From: Emticicia sp. CRIBPO
GTDB lineage: Bacteria; Bacteroidota; Bacteroidia; Cytophagales; Spirosomataceae
NCBI RefSeq assembly: GCF_009905725.1
Contig: NZ_JAAAKV010000002.1
Span: forward strand, 248,001 to 312,000
Length of the DNA stretch: 64,000 nucleotides
Direction: 5' to 3'
The translations under genes were made by a program, and so were the position numbers. The notes below the pieces were generated by a model that was not told the origin of the DNA, ran no database searches, and saw nothing but the letters and a program-made list of their open reading frames with translations. Shown here piece after piece: positions 17,117-24,799 of the stretch; position 1 is the first letter of the stretch; each line of letters starts with the position of its first letter.

Positions 17117-18070
17117 ATGGCCAAAAAGTGCATTTACATATTGATATCAACCTTTATCACACTAAAGGTTGTAGGGCAGCAAGACCCCCAGTTTACTCAA
17201 TATGTCTTTAATCAGTTTTACCTGAATCCGGGTGCTGCCGGGATAGAGAATAAAACGAGGATTCAAACCATTTTCAGATCTCAATATACCGGATACACCG
17301 CTACGGCTGATCCGGGAGGATCGATACTGAATCAAGTTTTCTCAGCCAATATGCCCTTAGGAATACTCAAGGGTGGTGCAGGTATCTATTATGCCAACAA
17401 CAAAGTTTCGAAAGTACTGACCAACCAGGAAATCCAGCTGTCTTATGCCTATCATTATAAACTGGGAGGAAGTATCCTGGGAGTAGGCGTTTCAGGGGGA
17501 ATCCACTCCAAAACCCTCAATGGTGACGCGTATATTCCGAGAGATCCGGATGATCCTTTTATTCCTTCAGACAAAATCAGACAATCAGCATTAGACATCA
17601 GTACAGGCGTATATTTATTTAACCCGGGCTTTCAGCTTGGGTTGTCGCTTAAACATATCAATCAGCCCAAATTCGGATTTAGCAATACCGGAGAGGGCGA
17701 TTATGCGTTAAACAGGAGTCTTTATTTGACCGGAAGCACACTCATCGGGGTAACTTATACCCTGGATGTGAGTCCCATGTTTGTCTTAAAAAGTGACCTG
17801 AAAACAATTTCACCTGAATTGGGTGTTTTGACCACTTACGATTCGAAATACTGGGCAGGTGTCAATTACAGATGGGAGGATGCGGCTTCTTTTATCATAG
17901 GAGGTAATTTTCTTAATAATTCTTTACGTGCAGGATATGCGATAGACCTGGTTGTTTTTGGAACAAGTGCAAAAGCACCGATGTCACACGAAATTTTACT
18001 GACTTATACTTTGGCTCCCCCGAGATCGGGCAAGAAGTCAATTATAAGGACACCAAGATACAGATTCTGA
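17117..18070 (+). CDS. PorP/SprF family type IX secretion outer-membrane protein
   Basis: A 317-residue outer-membrane barrel. I use the ATG at 17117 rather than the TTG at 17099. A signal peptide ends at VVGQ, and the mature protein begins QDPQFTQYVFNQFYLNPGAAG, the hallmark of PorP/SprF proteins. The rest alternates as beta strands and ends in a typical membrane strand region. In Porphyromonas, PorP is linked to the PorK/N ring of the T9SS; in Flavobacterium, SprF serves SprB secretion. Its position directly before gldK supports the PorP role. It is separated from gldK by about 208 bases with their own candidate promoter. Confidence 0.9.
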   Translation: MAKKCIYILISTFITLKVVGQQDPQFTQYVFNQFYLNPGAAGIENKTRIQTIFRSQYTGYTATADPGGSILNQVFSANMPLGILKGGAGIYYANNKVSKVLTNQEIQLSYAYHYKLGGSILGVGVSGGIHSKTLNGDAYIPRDPDDPFIPSDKIRQSALDISTGVYLFNPGFQLGLSLKHINQPKFGFSNTGEGDYALNRSLYLTGSTLIGVTYTLDVSPMFVLKSDLKTISPELGVLTTYDSKYWAGVNYRWEDAASFIIGGNFLNNSLRAGYAIDLVVFGTSAKAPMSHEILLTYTLAPPRSGKKSIIRTPRYRF

Positions 18071-18219
18071 TTAAACGGTAGCATTTTTAAGATCCTAAGG
18101 GTACCTTGGCATGATTTGTGTAAAATATCAGGTTAATCATTTTGATCTGAAAGCGTGGAGAATCCGTATTTTTTTGAAAGCCAGGGACCAAAAGTACTCA
18201 TACAATAATTTAATATGAG

Positions 18220-18250
18220 TTGACGTTTTGAGTCTGTCATTATAAATTTT
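18220..18250 (+). promoter_or_regulatory. Candidate promoter of the gldKLMN operon
   Basis: TTG at 18220-18222 and TAAATTTT at 18243-18250 are 20 bases apart. The -7 element matches seven of eight consensus positions, ending 28 bases before the gldK ATG. The 208-base gap otherwise holds no gene that I can support. Confidence 0.35.
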
Positions 18251-18278
18251 ATTACGTTTTTAAACATCTTGTTTTGCT

Positions 18279-19388
18279 ATGAGCAAGCGAATTACAAAAT
18301 TATTATTCAAATCTCTGGTCATTATTGCACCTATGGTGTTTATGCAGAGTTGCAGCTTCTTCAATAAAACCATGGAAAAAGTCGGCCTTGGTGGCAAAGG
18401 AGGCGGAGGAGGAAAGGGCGGAGCAGCAGGATCTGCCGATCCGCTTGATGGCATCAGGAATGGTGAACTTGTAGCAACAGCTCGTAAAGGATACAAACAA
18501 ACCGCTCCGACCGGTATGGTTCTCGTTCCTTCGGGTTCATTTACTATGGGTCAGGCTGATGAAGATATCATGTCTGCAAGAGTAACGATGAACAAAAGAA
18601 TTACGATCTCTCCTTTCTATATGGATGATACCGAGATCACCAATCATGAATACAGGATGTTTGTCAATTCAATGCTTGCAGATTCAGTTTCTGTATTGGG
18701 AGAAGAATTTATCATGACCAAATTATATCCTGACACTACCGTATGGAAAAAAGACTTTACCTATCATAACGGTGACCAGCTGACCGAAAACTATTATGGT
18801 AACCCTGCTTTTGACATGTACCCTGTGGTAGGTGTTTCATGGGATGCAGCTCAGTATTTCAGCAAATGGAGATCAGGTCTTTACAATAATTTCAAAGCAG
18901 AGAACAACCAGTACAAGTCACCAAGATTCCGTCTGCCTTCTGAAGCAGAATGGGAATGGGCTGCCAGAGGCGGAAAAGAAGGGGCTAAATATCCTTGGGG
19001 TAACCCTTACGTAGCCAACGGAAAAGGTTGCTACCTGGCAAACTTCAAACCTTTCAGAGGATCTTATCAGAAAGACGGATACCAGTACACCGCTCCTGCC
19101 AATGCATTCAACCCTAATGATTTCGGTCTTTATAATATGGCCGGTAACGTTTCTGAATGGACTCAGGATGCCTACTCTGAATCTTACATGCCGGTTACAT
19201 GGGATTTGAACCCCGTCTATAACGACGACAACGAAGATCGCAAAGTGATCAAAGGCGGTTCATGGAAAGACGTAGCATATTTCCTTGAAACAGGTACATC
19301 AACATTTGAATATCGCAATGCCACCCGTTCTTACATCGGTTTCAGATGTGTCATGGACAGGCTGGGAAGCGTTCCGGGAAGAGAATAA
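18279..19388 (+). CDS. gldK: Gliding motility / T9SS lipoprotein GldK
   Basis: A 369-residue outer-membrane lipoprotein that, with GldN, forms the periplasmic ring of the type IX secretion system. The lipobox ends at Cys25 (VFMQSC). A glycine-rich linker of about 15 residues follows (GGKGGGGGKGGAAG). Residues 75-365 form a sulfatase-modifying-factor (FGE-like) domain, with GSFTMGQADED, LPSEAEWEWAARGGKEG, NMAGNVSEWTQDAY and KGGSWKDVAYF. In GldK/PorK this fold is structural rather than enzymatic. It is the first gene of gldKLMN and is followed by gldL after 67 bases. Confidence 0.93.
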   Translation: MSKRITKLLFKSLVIIAPMVFMQSCSFFNKTMEKVGLGGKGGGGGKGGAAGSADPLDGIRNGELVATARKGYKQTAPTGMVLVPSGSFTMGQADEDIMSARVTMNKRITISPFYMDDTEITNHEYRMFVNSMLADSVSVLGEEFIMTKLYPDTTVWKKDFTYHNGDQLTENYYGNPAFDMYPVVGVSWDAAQYFSKWRSGLYNNFKAENNQYKSPRFRLPSEAEWEWAARGGKEGAKYPWGNPYVANGKGCYLANFKPFRGSYQKDGYQYTAPANAFNPNDFGLYNMAGNVSEWTQDAYSESYMPVTWDLNPVYNDDNEDRKVIKGGSWKDVAYFLETGTSTFEYRNATRSYIGFRCVMDRLGSVPGRE

Positions 19389-19455
19389 TATTGACAATTC
19401 ATATCATATTTTTTTAACTAATAAAAACCTATAAACAAGTAAAAATTTATTTCTC

Positions 19456-20268
19456 ATGGCAGCAAATAACGGTCCGAGTTTTTTTTGGGATAAATTCATT
19501 CCTTTCTTTTATGGCTTAGGTGCGTCAGTAGTTATCCTGGGTGCAATGGGTAAAATCATGCACTACGATTGGGCTAGTACATTACTTCCGATCGGACTTG
19601 GTACCGAGGCCCTTATATTCTTAATCTATGCATTTCAATCATTCCTGAGACCGGGTGTTGAGTACCAATGGGAAAGGGTTTATCCTGAACTGGCTGAAGA
19701 TTTTAAAGGTGAACTACCAACCCGCAGCTCAGCAGCTCCGCAGGGATTGGGTCTTACCTCTAAAATGGATGATATGCTGGCCAATGCTAAAATCTCTCCG
19801 GATATTTTTGACGGTCTTAAAACCAGTTTCCAGAGTCTGACCAAAACGGTTTCGAGCCTTGGAGAAATCTCTAATGCCACTGTAGCCACTAACGAATATT
19901 CTAAAAGTGTCAAAGAAGCTTCTGTAAAAGTAGCTGAAATGAACAGTTCTTATGGTGTAGCTATCAATGCGATGAGCAGCATGGCCGATGCCACCAAAGA
20001 CTCTCAGGAATACCGTAACCAATTCCAGAAAATAACCCAGAACATGGGTGCTTTAAACGCAGTTTATGAATTGGAACTTCAAGATACCAACAAGCATCTG
20101 AAAGCCATGAACGCTTTCTACAGCAACCTTTCTTCTGCAATGCAGGATATGGCCGATGCTTCAAAAGATACCCAGCAGTTCAAATCGGAATTAGGCAAAT
20201 TAACCAGTAACCTGTCGTCTCTTAACAATGTTTATGGTAGTATGCTTTCTGCAATGAAAGGCAATTAA
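19456..20268 (+). CDS. gldL: Gliding motility / T9SS inner-membrane protein GldL
   Basis: A 270-residue inner-membrane subunit of the proton-driven GldLM motor. Two transmembrane helices lie at about residues 14-33 and 41-60. They contain charged residues expected for proton conduction in the family: Lys33, His36 and Glu51. The cytoplasmic part is a long helical region. Its C-terminal half contains two similar copies of about 60 residues: MSSMADATKDSQEYRNQF and MQDMADASKDTQQFKSEL each precede a LNxVY motif. The gene sits between gldK and gldM, as in other Bacteroidota. Confidence 0.94.
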   Translation: MAANNGPSFFWDKFIPFFYGLGASVVILGAMGKIMHYDWASTLLPIGLGTEALIFLIYAFQSFLRPGVEYQWERVYPELAEDFKGELPTRSSAAPQGLGLTSKMDDMLANAKISPDIFDGLKTSFQSLTKTVSSLGEISNATVATNEYSKSVKEASVKVAEMNSSYGVAINAMSSMADATKDSQEYRNQFQKITQNMGALNAVYELELQDTNKHLKAMNAFYSNLSSAMQDMADASKDTQQFKSELGKLTSNLSSLNNVYGSMLSAMKGN

Positions 20269-20325
20269 TAAACAAGCAAGAGAAAGTTTACCTAAAATTA
20301 TCAATTAAACTCAAAAAAAAGCAAT

Positions 20326-21936
20326 ATGGCTGCTGGTAAAGAAAGTCCTCGTCAGAAGATGATCAACATGATGTATCTTGTTCTGACGGCGATGCTGGCT
20401 CTTCAAGTCAGTAATGCGATTCTTCAGAAATTTGTATTATTAAACAATAGTTTGGAACAGGCTAATAAAGCTGCTGACGATTCTAACAACAGGACGTTGG
20501 CTTCGATGAAAGATGCAGTTGAAAAAGCAGGTAATAAGCCTGAATATGTTCAGTTATACAATAAAGCAGGAGATGTCCGCAAAAGAACTTCAGAATTGGT
20601 AAGTTACCTCGAAAGTCTGAAAGGCGTTGTAATTAATGAAGCTGGTGGCGGGATTGATCCTGAAACCCAGCAGATAAAAAATATTTCAGAAGAAGAAAAA
20701 GTGGCGAATATTTTTGTAGGCCCTGCCAAAAGAGGCAAGGGTTATGAACTGAAAGCCAAACTGGATGAATATGTAAAAGAATTACAAAAATATGCTCCTT
20801 CTACTCTGAAACTTCCGTCACTTGCTCTGGATGCTAAAGAAGATCCGGCGATGAATAACACGGATGCTATCACCAAAAGTAAAGATTTTGCTGAATTAAT
20901 GTTTGCCCAGACACCGGTTCCGGCTGCTTTGGCTTCTTTAAGTCAGAAACAATCAGAAATCAGAAGACTTGAAAGCGAGATCCTTGAGTACCTTGCCCAA
21001 CAGGTAGGTGCCAAAGAAATCAAATTCGATAAAATATTCGCTGTCGTTATTCCTGATGCGAGAACTGTGGTAGCCGGTCAGACTTACAAAGCTGATATCG
21101 CTATCGGAGCTTATTCAAGTGCCATCACGCCATCTATAAGCATCAATGGTTCTGCCCTCGCTGTGAAAGACGGAAAGGGATCTTATGAAGTAAGAACCCA
21201 GGGTGGTGAGTATGACAAAAACGGTCAGTTGAAAAGATCTTATACCGCAACTGTTTCATATCCGAAACCTGATGGTACCAGAGAAACAGTAACACAGGAA
21301 GAAACTTATACCGTTCTTAAGCCTTCTGTTCAGCTGGCCTCTTCTTCACTTCCTGCTTTGTATTTCAGATGTGCCAACAGGCTGCAGACTACTTCTCCGG
21401 GATTGGGAAGCTTATTTAATCCTAGTTATTCCGGATCGGGAGCTGATTTTATCCCTGGTGCAGGTGGTAAAGTAACTGTCGTGCCAAATGCCAGCAAAGT
21501 ATCACTGGAAGTAAGAAACGAAGGTATTCTTCTTGAGTCGTTCCCTTTCAATGTAAGAAGGGTTCCGAAACCAAACATTGTTGCTTCGGTTAACAACGCT
21601 AGAGTTGATGAAAATGTTAAGAAAAGAGGCCTTGCAGCTTCTTCCGTGAGAGTAATCAATGTTTCGGCTATAGCTGATGAAGATTTCAAAAATAACAATC
21701 CGGAAGATGCCATTTTCAGGGTTTCCAGTTTTGACATTTTCCTTGCCAGTGGTATCAGGCCAAAAGGAAGTATGAAAGGTGTAAGCGGTTCGGTAAATGT
21801 TGGTCAGCTTGCACAACAAGCAGAGGCTGGTGATCGTTATCTGATCGTTGTCAACAAAGTTGAACGCAAAAACTTTAAGGGGGAAATCGAAGAAGTGAAT
21901 ATCGGAGAATTTACTGTTGAAATTCCACTTAGGTAA
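20326..21936 (+). CDS. gldM: Gliding motility / T9SS inner-membrane protein GldM
   Basis: A 536-residue single-pass protein. The N-terminal segment RQKMINMMYLVLTAMLALQV contains the membrane helix that pairs with GldL, and the remainder is periplasmic. The periplasmic part starts with helical domain D1 (about 35-225), followed by beta-rich domains. These end with FDIFLASGIRPKGSMKG and the final VNIGEFTVEIPLR. GldM spans the periplasm and transmits energy from the motor to the GldK/N ring. Length and order match known GldM/PorM proteins. It is 21 bases upstream of gldN. Confidence 0.95.
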   Translation: MAAGKESPRQKMINMMYLVLTAMLALQVSNAILQKFVLLNNSLEQANKAADDSNNRTLASMKDAVEKAGNKPEYVQLYNKAGDVRKRTSELVSYLESLKGVVINEAGGGIDPETQQIKNISEEEKVANIFVGPAKRGKGYELKAKLDEYVKELQKYAPSTLKLPSLALDAKEDPAMNNTDAITKSKDFAELMFAQTPVPAALASLSQKQSEIRRLESEILEYLAQQVGAKEIKFDKIFAVVIPDARTVVAGQTYKADIAIGAYSSAITPSISINGSALAVKDGKGSYEVRTQGGEYDKNGQLKRSYTATVSYPKPDGTRETVTQEETYTVLKPSVQLASSSLPALYFRCANRLQTTSPGLGSLFNPSYSGSGADFIPGAGGKVTVVPNASKVSLEVRNEGILLESFPFNVRRVPKPNIVASVNNARVDENVKKRGLAASSVRVINVSAIADEDFKNNNPEDAIFRVSSFDIFLASGIRPKGSMKGVSGSVNVGQLAQQAEAGDRYLIVVNKVERKNFKGEIEEVNIGEFTVEIPLR

Positions 21937-21957
21937 AAAATATTAAATTTTTAGTCG

Positions 21958-22866
21958 ATGAAAAAAATCAAAACTTTAGCCATTGTGACTGCCTTGCTGG
22001 CAGGACAGTCGGCATTCGCTCAGGAAAAGTCAGATAAGGGTCTGAATCCTCTTTCGCTTCGTCCGATACATGAGTCAAATGTCATGTTTAAGACCACGCT
22101 TTGGCGTAGAGTGGATTTGAATGAGAAAATTAATCAACCGCTTTTTGCCAAAGGTGCTGAAATCACTAAACATCTTATTGATGGCGTGAAAGCCGGGGTT
22201 TTGGAAGCTTTTGATAATGACTCTCTGGCTAAAAAACTCACCCTGGAAGAATTTAATCAGCGTCTTTATAAGAAATTCGCTGGTGGCGGACTTTCAAAAG
22301 AAGAGATTGAAGCCGGTTTTGGTGCTGAATCAGAAGATGACGGATGGGGAGGCGAAGCCGCTAAAACTCCGGCCGCTGGAACTACTGCAGGCACAGAAAG
22401 CGATTCTCAGACCAGCGGTACTCCTAAAACTACAGCTGCTTCAGAAGGTGGTTACGAAATGTTTCCAAGCGAATTGTACATTCTTGAGATCAAGGAAGAC
22501 TGGATTTTTGATAAACAAAGGTCAAGACAATACGCAGATATTCAGTCTATCACCATCATGATCCCTGCTGAAGCCTCTGCTGAAGGCCTTGAAAAGCCCC
22601 TTGCTTCTTTCAAATACAAAGAGCTTGAGACTTATTTCAGAGGAAATCCGAACTGTATATGGTACAATGCAGCCAATGTGGCTCAGCATAAAAACCTCGC
22701 AGATGCTTTCGAGCTGCGTCTTTTCCATGGTAAAATCGTAAGAAAAGCCAACCCTGGCAACAAATACCTGGATCAGATTTACAAATCACCTAAAGAAGGG
22801 ATGTTGAAATCTCAGCAACTGGAATATGAGTTGATGGAATTCGAAAACAACCTTTGGGAATATTGA
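21958..22866 (+). CDS. gldN: Gliding motility / T9SS periplasmic protein GldN
   Basis: A 302-residue periplasmic ring subunit of the T9SS. A signal peptide ends near AFAQ at residue 22. The core motifs are SLRPIHESNVMFKTTLWRRV and the C-terminal EDWIFDKQRSRQYADIQSI with NPNCIWYNAANV. Between these, about residues 119-165, is a low-complexity insert rich in Gly, Ala, Thr and Ser, with an acidic start (GAESEDDGWGGEAAKT). It is the last gene of gldKLMN and is followed by a strong terminator. Confidence 0.93.
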   Translation: MKKIKTLAIVTALLAGQSAFAQEKSDKGLNPLSLRPIHESNVMFKTTLWRRVDLNEKINQPLFAKGAEITKHLIDGVKAGVLEAFDNDSLAKKLTLEEFNQRLYKKFAGGGLSKEEIEAGFGAESEDDGWGGEAAKTPAAGTTAGTESDSQTSGTPKTTAASEGGYEMFPSELYILEIKEDWIFDKQRSRQYADIQSITIMIPAEASAEGLEKPLASFKYKELETYFRGNPNCIWYNAANVAQHKNLADAFELRLFHGKIVRKANPGNKYLDQIYKSPKEGMLKSQQLEYELMEFENNLWEY

Positions 22867-22880
22867 TTCATAAAGACATA

Positions 22881-22917
22881 AAAAAGCCGGTCCTGAAAAT
22901 TCAGGACCGGCTTTTTC
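22881..22917. terminator. Strong terminator after gldN
   Basis: A 16-base-pair perfect stem, AAAAAGCCGGTCCTGA with TCAGGACCGGCTTTTT, encloses a 4-base loop. It lies between gldN and the convergent YceI gene and, being flanked by A and T runs, should work in both directions. Confidence 0.93.
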
Positions 22918-22930
22918 TTTTCAGTATTTA

Positions 22931-23473
22931 TCAGATCTTAAAACTCATCACAAAATCCAGTTTGATTTCCTCTTTGGTATTTAAACCCATTAAGCCCGGT
23001 GGGTCAATGTTATAATCTTTCATATTGATGACAAATCCACCGGAGACAACAACAGCATCCTTATCTGTTTTCCGTACGGCATTAATCACGACAGGGCGGC
23101 TTGTCCCGTGAAAGTTCAGATTCCCTTTAATACTCAGCTTACCTGACTCTTCAGTAATGCCGGTGGAGCTGAAAGTAATATTAGGATATTTCAAAGCCTC
23201 CAGCACTTCAATAGCGTGCGAGTCCCTGTTGGCATTGCCGCTGTCAAAACTCTTTACCGGAACGACCACTGCCACTGCTTCAATTTTTGAGGACTCATCA
23301 TCAAAGACAATAATGCACCTAGAAGAAGGCGACTTAGCATCCCAGTCATGCAAAGGGTGCTGCATACTGTATTTGATATATGAATTAGCGGGATCGGCTG
23401 TAATCTTTCTTTTGGCAGGCTTAAAAGCGGTAAAAAAAGAACATGCTATCAGAACACTTAGAATAATTTTCAT
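22931..23473 (-). CDS. YceI family periplasmic lipid-binding protein
   Basis: A 180-residue exported protein with a signal peptide over about residues 1-18. The mature part is the YceI lipocalin-like barrel, recognisable from SMQHPLHDWDAKSPS, RDSHAIEVLEALKYPNITF and the beta pattern to the C-terminus. Family members bind polyisoprenoids or other amphiphilic molecules in a hydrophobic pocket. The gene lies 18 bases downstream of a multi-histidine membrane protein on the same strand and is probably co-transcribed with it. The ligand is unknown; a quinone is one possibility given the neighbours. Confidence 0.9.
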   Translation of the reverse strand: MKIILSVLIACSFFTAFKPAKRKITADPANSYIKYSMQHPLHDWDAKSPSSRCIIVFDDESSKIEAVAVVVPVKSFDSGNANRDSHAIEVLEALKYPNITFSSTGITEESGKLSIKGNLNFHGTSRPVVINAVRKTDKDAVVVSGGFVINMKDYNIDPPGLMGLNTKEEIKLDFVMSFKI

Positions 23474-23491
23474 CGCAATAAAATTTATGGA

Positions 23492-24142
23492 TCAGAACTC
23501 AAATTTAATGGTGGCAATGGCCAGTGCATAAGCCCCGAAGGTGGTCAGAGCTACATTACGGTGAAGTTTCTTGTTGACCTGGAAATTATTATCAATCCTG
23601 TGAGCCAGAACATTCGTCGTAATCATCCCGGAAAGATGCACATAAGACAATATCCGGTGAAGCTTGATATTATCGAACTTCTTTCTGTATACTGCTTTGG
23701 GAGGAGCTGTAAACGACATCAGGGCGGTAGTGGCATATCCGATATTAATCCCTGTAGCCATGCCTTCATGCCAGCTTTTCAGCTTCGTTGTGTACGTTTC
23801 AGGGTTGTAAATTCTACTCCCCAGGTAGCCCTGTGCTATCATTCCTGCAGCAGTGGCCAAACCTATCGCCTGATGAATTCTGAACATGGTTCTCCTGATC
23901 TTGAGCTCTTTCTGGCGTGTTTCCGGCGTAAGTACCTTTGGGGCGATCCCCACTTTCCTGTAAAGACCATGCTCTCCCCAGAGCATTCGCTGAGTAAGAA
24001 GCATTTTCTCCGGAAGAAGGCTTTCAGGCTCTTCAGGAGTTGTTTTGTCCAGTTCAAGCAACAAACTGTCTGCCGGTACATCCTGACAGAAACTGGTATG
24101 GCTGAATGCCATCATCAATAAAACACAAAATAGATACCTCAT
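23492..24142 (-). CDS. Membrane protein with four helices and conserved-looking histidines (possibly b-type cytochrome)
   Basis: A 216-residue protein with a signal peptide (MRYLFCVLLMMAFSHTSFCQ), a hydrophilic segment to about residue 85, and four hydrophobic helices at about 88-109, 126-145, 161-181 and 194-212. Histidines stand at or near the start of each helix (His90, His125, His162, His194), with two more in helix 3 (His169, His181). This arrangement resembles haem-ligating helices of cytochrome b561-type proteins, but I cannot confirm the family. It sits between YceI and Rieske genes on the same strand. If it binds haem it would be an electron carrier; otherwise it is an uncharacterised membrane protein. 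Confidence 0.55.
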   Translation of the reverse strand: MRYLFCVLLMMAFSHTSFCQDVPADSLLLELDKTTPEEPESLLPEKMLLTQRMLWGEHGLYRKVGIAPKVLTPETRQKELKIRRTMFRIHQAIGLATAAGMIAQGYLGSRIYNPETYTTKLKSWHEGMATGINIGYATTALMSFTAPPKAVYRKKFDNIKLHRILSYVHLSGMITTNVLAHRIDNNFQVNKKLHRNVALTTFGAYALAIATIKFEF

Positions 24143-24182
24143 GTATGGGTCTGGTAAAATGGATAATGTGTAAAACTACAAT

Positions 24183-24206
24183 AAAAAACAGCCGGGGCTG
24201 TTTTTT
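24183..24206 (-). terminator. Terminator after the Rieske gene
   Basis: A stem of AAAAACAGC with GCTGTTTTT around a CGGG loop is followed on the minus strand by a T run. It lies 18 bases past the Rieske stop codon, between that gene and the next gene of the group. Confidence 0.75.
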
Positions 24207-24224
24207 ATTGCTTGCTGATTGCGA

Positions 24225-24719
24225 TCAGGCAGTTACTTTAAGTGAATTACCGCTGTTGGTCAGTTCGGTTTTAAACGCCTTTAATGCCGAAGGGGCCGGA
24301 GATTTTTCGACAGACCCGTCCAATGCAAATTCCGACAAATGGTTGGGACACAGAAAATCATTCTCCGCTGACCTGTACTGGACAGTCGAACCTTCATGCG
24401 TACACACTTTTGATAAGGCTACCATTGTGCCTTTAGCATTGGCAATAATAATGTTGGCAACATAAAGAAACTCACCCTGGGTTTTTAATTTAGCATAATT
24501 CGCATGGGTAAGGTCCACTGTAAAATCGATAGAAGTGCCGGAAGTAGTGCCAGTTAAACCAGCGGTACCGGTACCCGGGTTGTTGGTGCCCGGATCAGGG
24601 TTTACAGGATCCGGGTCATCTTCTGAGCCCCCGCAGGCGGTCACCGCTCCTAAACAATACACAGCCATCAGGGCTTTGCTGCTCAATCCTAAGTTTTTCA
24701 AAAATTCGCCTCTGTTCAT
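24225..24719 (-). CDS. Rieske [2Fe-2S] lipoprotein
   Basis: A 164-residue exported protein. The N-terminus MNRGEFLKNLG resembles a Tat-like leader, and a lipobox ends at Cys29 (GAVTAC). A Pro/Gly/Asp-rich linker follows to about residue 60. The Rieske domain carries the cluster ligands in VCTHEGSTVQY (Cys106, His108) and FLCPNHLSEF (Cys124, His127), so all four ligands are present. The usual second-loop disulfide cysteines of bc1-type Rieske proteins are absent, as in many ferredoxin-like Rieske proteins. It is likely a membrane-tethered electron carrier. A terminator separates it from the next gene of the same strand. Confidence 0.85.
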   Translation of the reverse strand: MNRGEFLKNLGLSSKALMAVYCLGAVTACGGSEDDPDPVNPDPGTNNPGTGTAGLTGTTSGTSIDFTVDLTHANYAKLKTQGEFLYVANIIIANAKGTMVALSKVCTHEGSTVQYRSAENDFLCPNHLSEFALDGSVEKSPAPSALKAFKTELTNSGNSLKVTA

Positions 24720-24799
24720 CTTTGATTTAAGTTTAAATGGGTATTTCTTTTAAACTCAGATACGGGCGATAAATGTTATTGGTTGCTTTCCTAAACAGT

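Noticed and set aside
22211-22561. 116-residue alternative frame inside gldN
   Set aside because: It is an out-of-frame shadow over the low-complexity part of gldN.
23561-24121. 186-residue open frame opposite the multi-histidine membrane protein gene
   Set aside because: It is the reverse shadow of a gene with a good signal peptide and ordered helices; its translation is Cys/His/Arg-rich without domain features.
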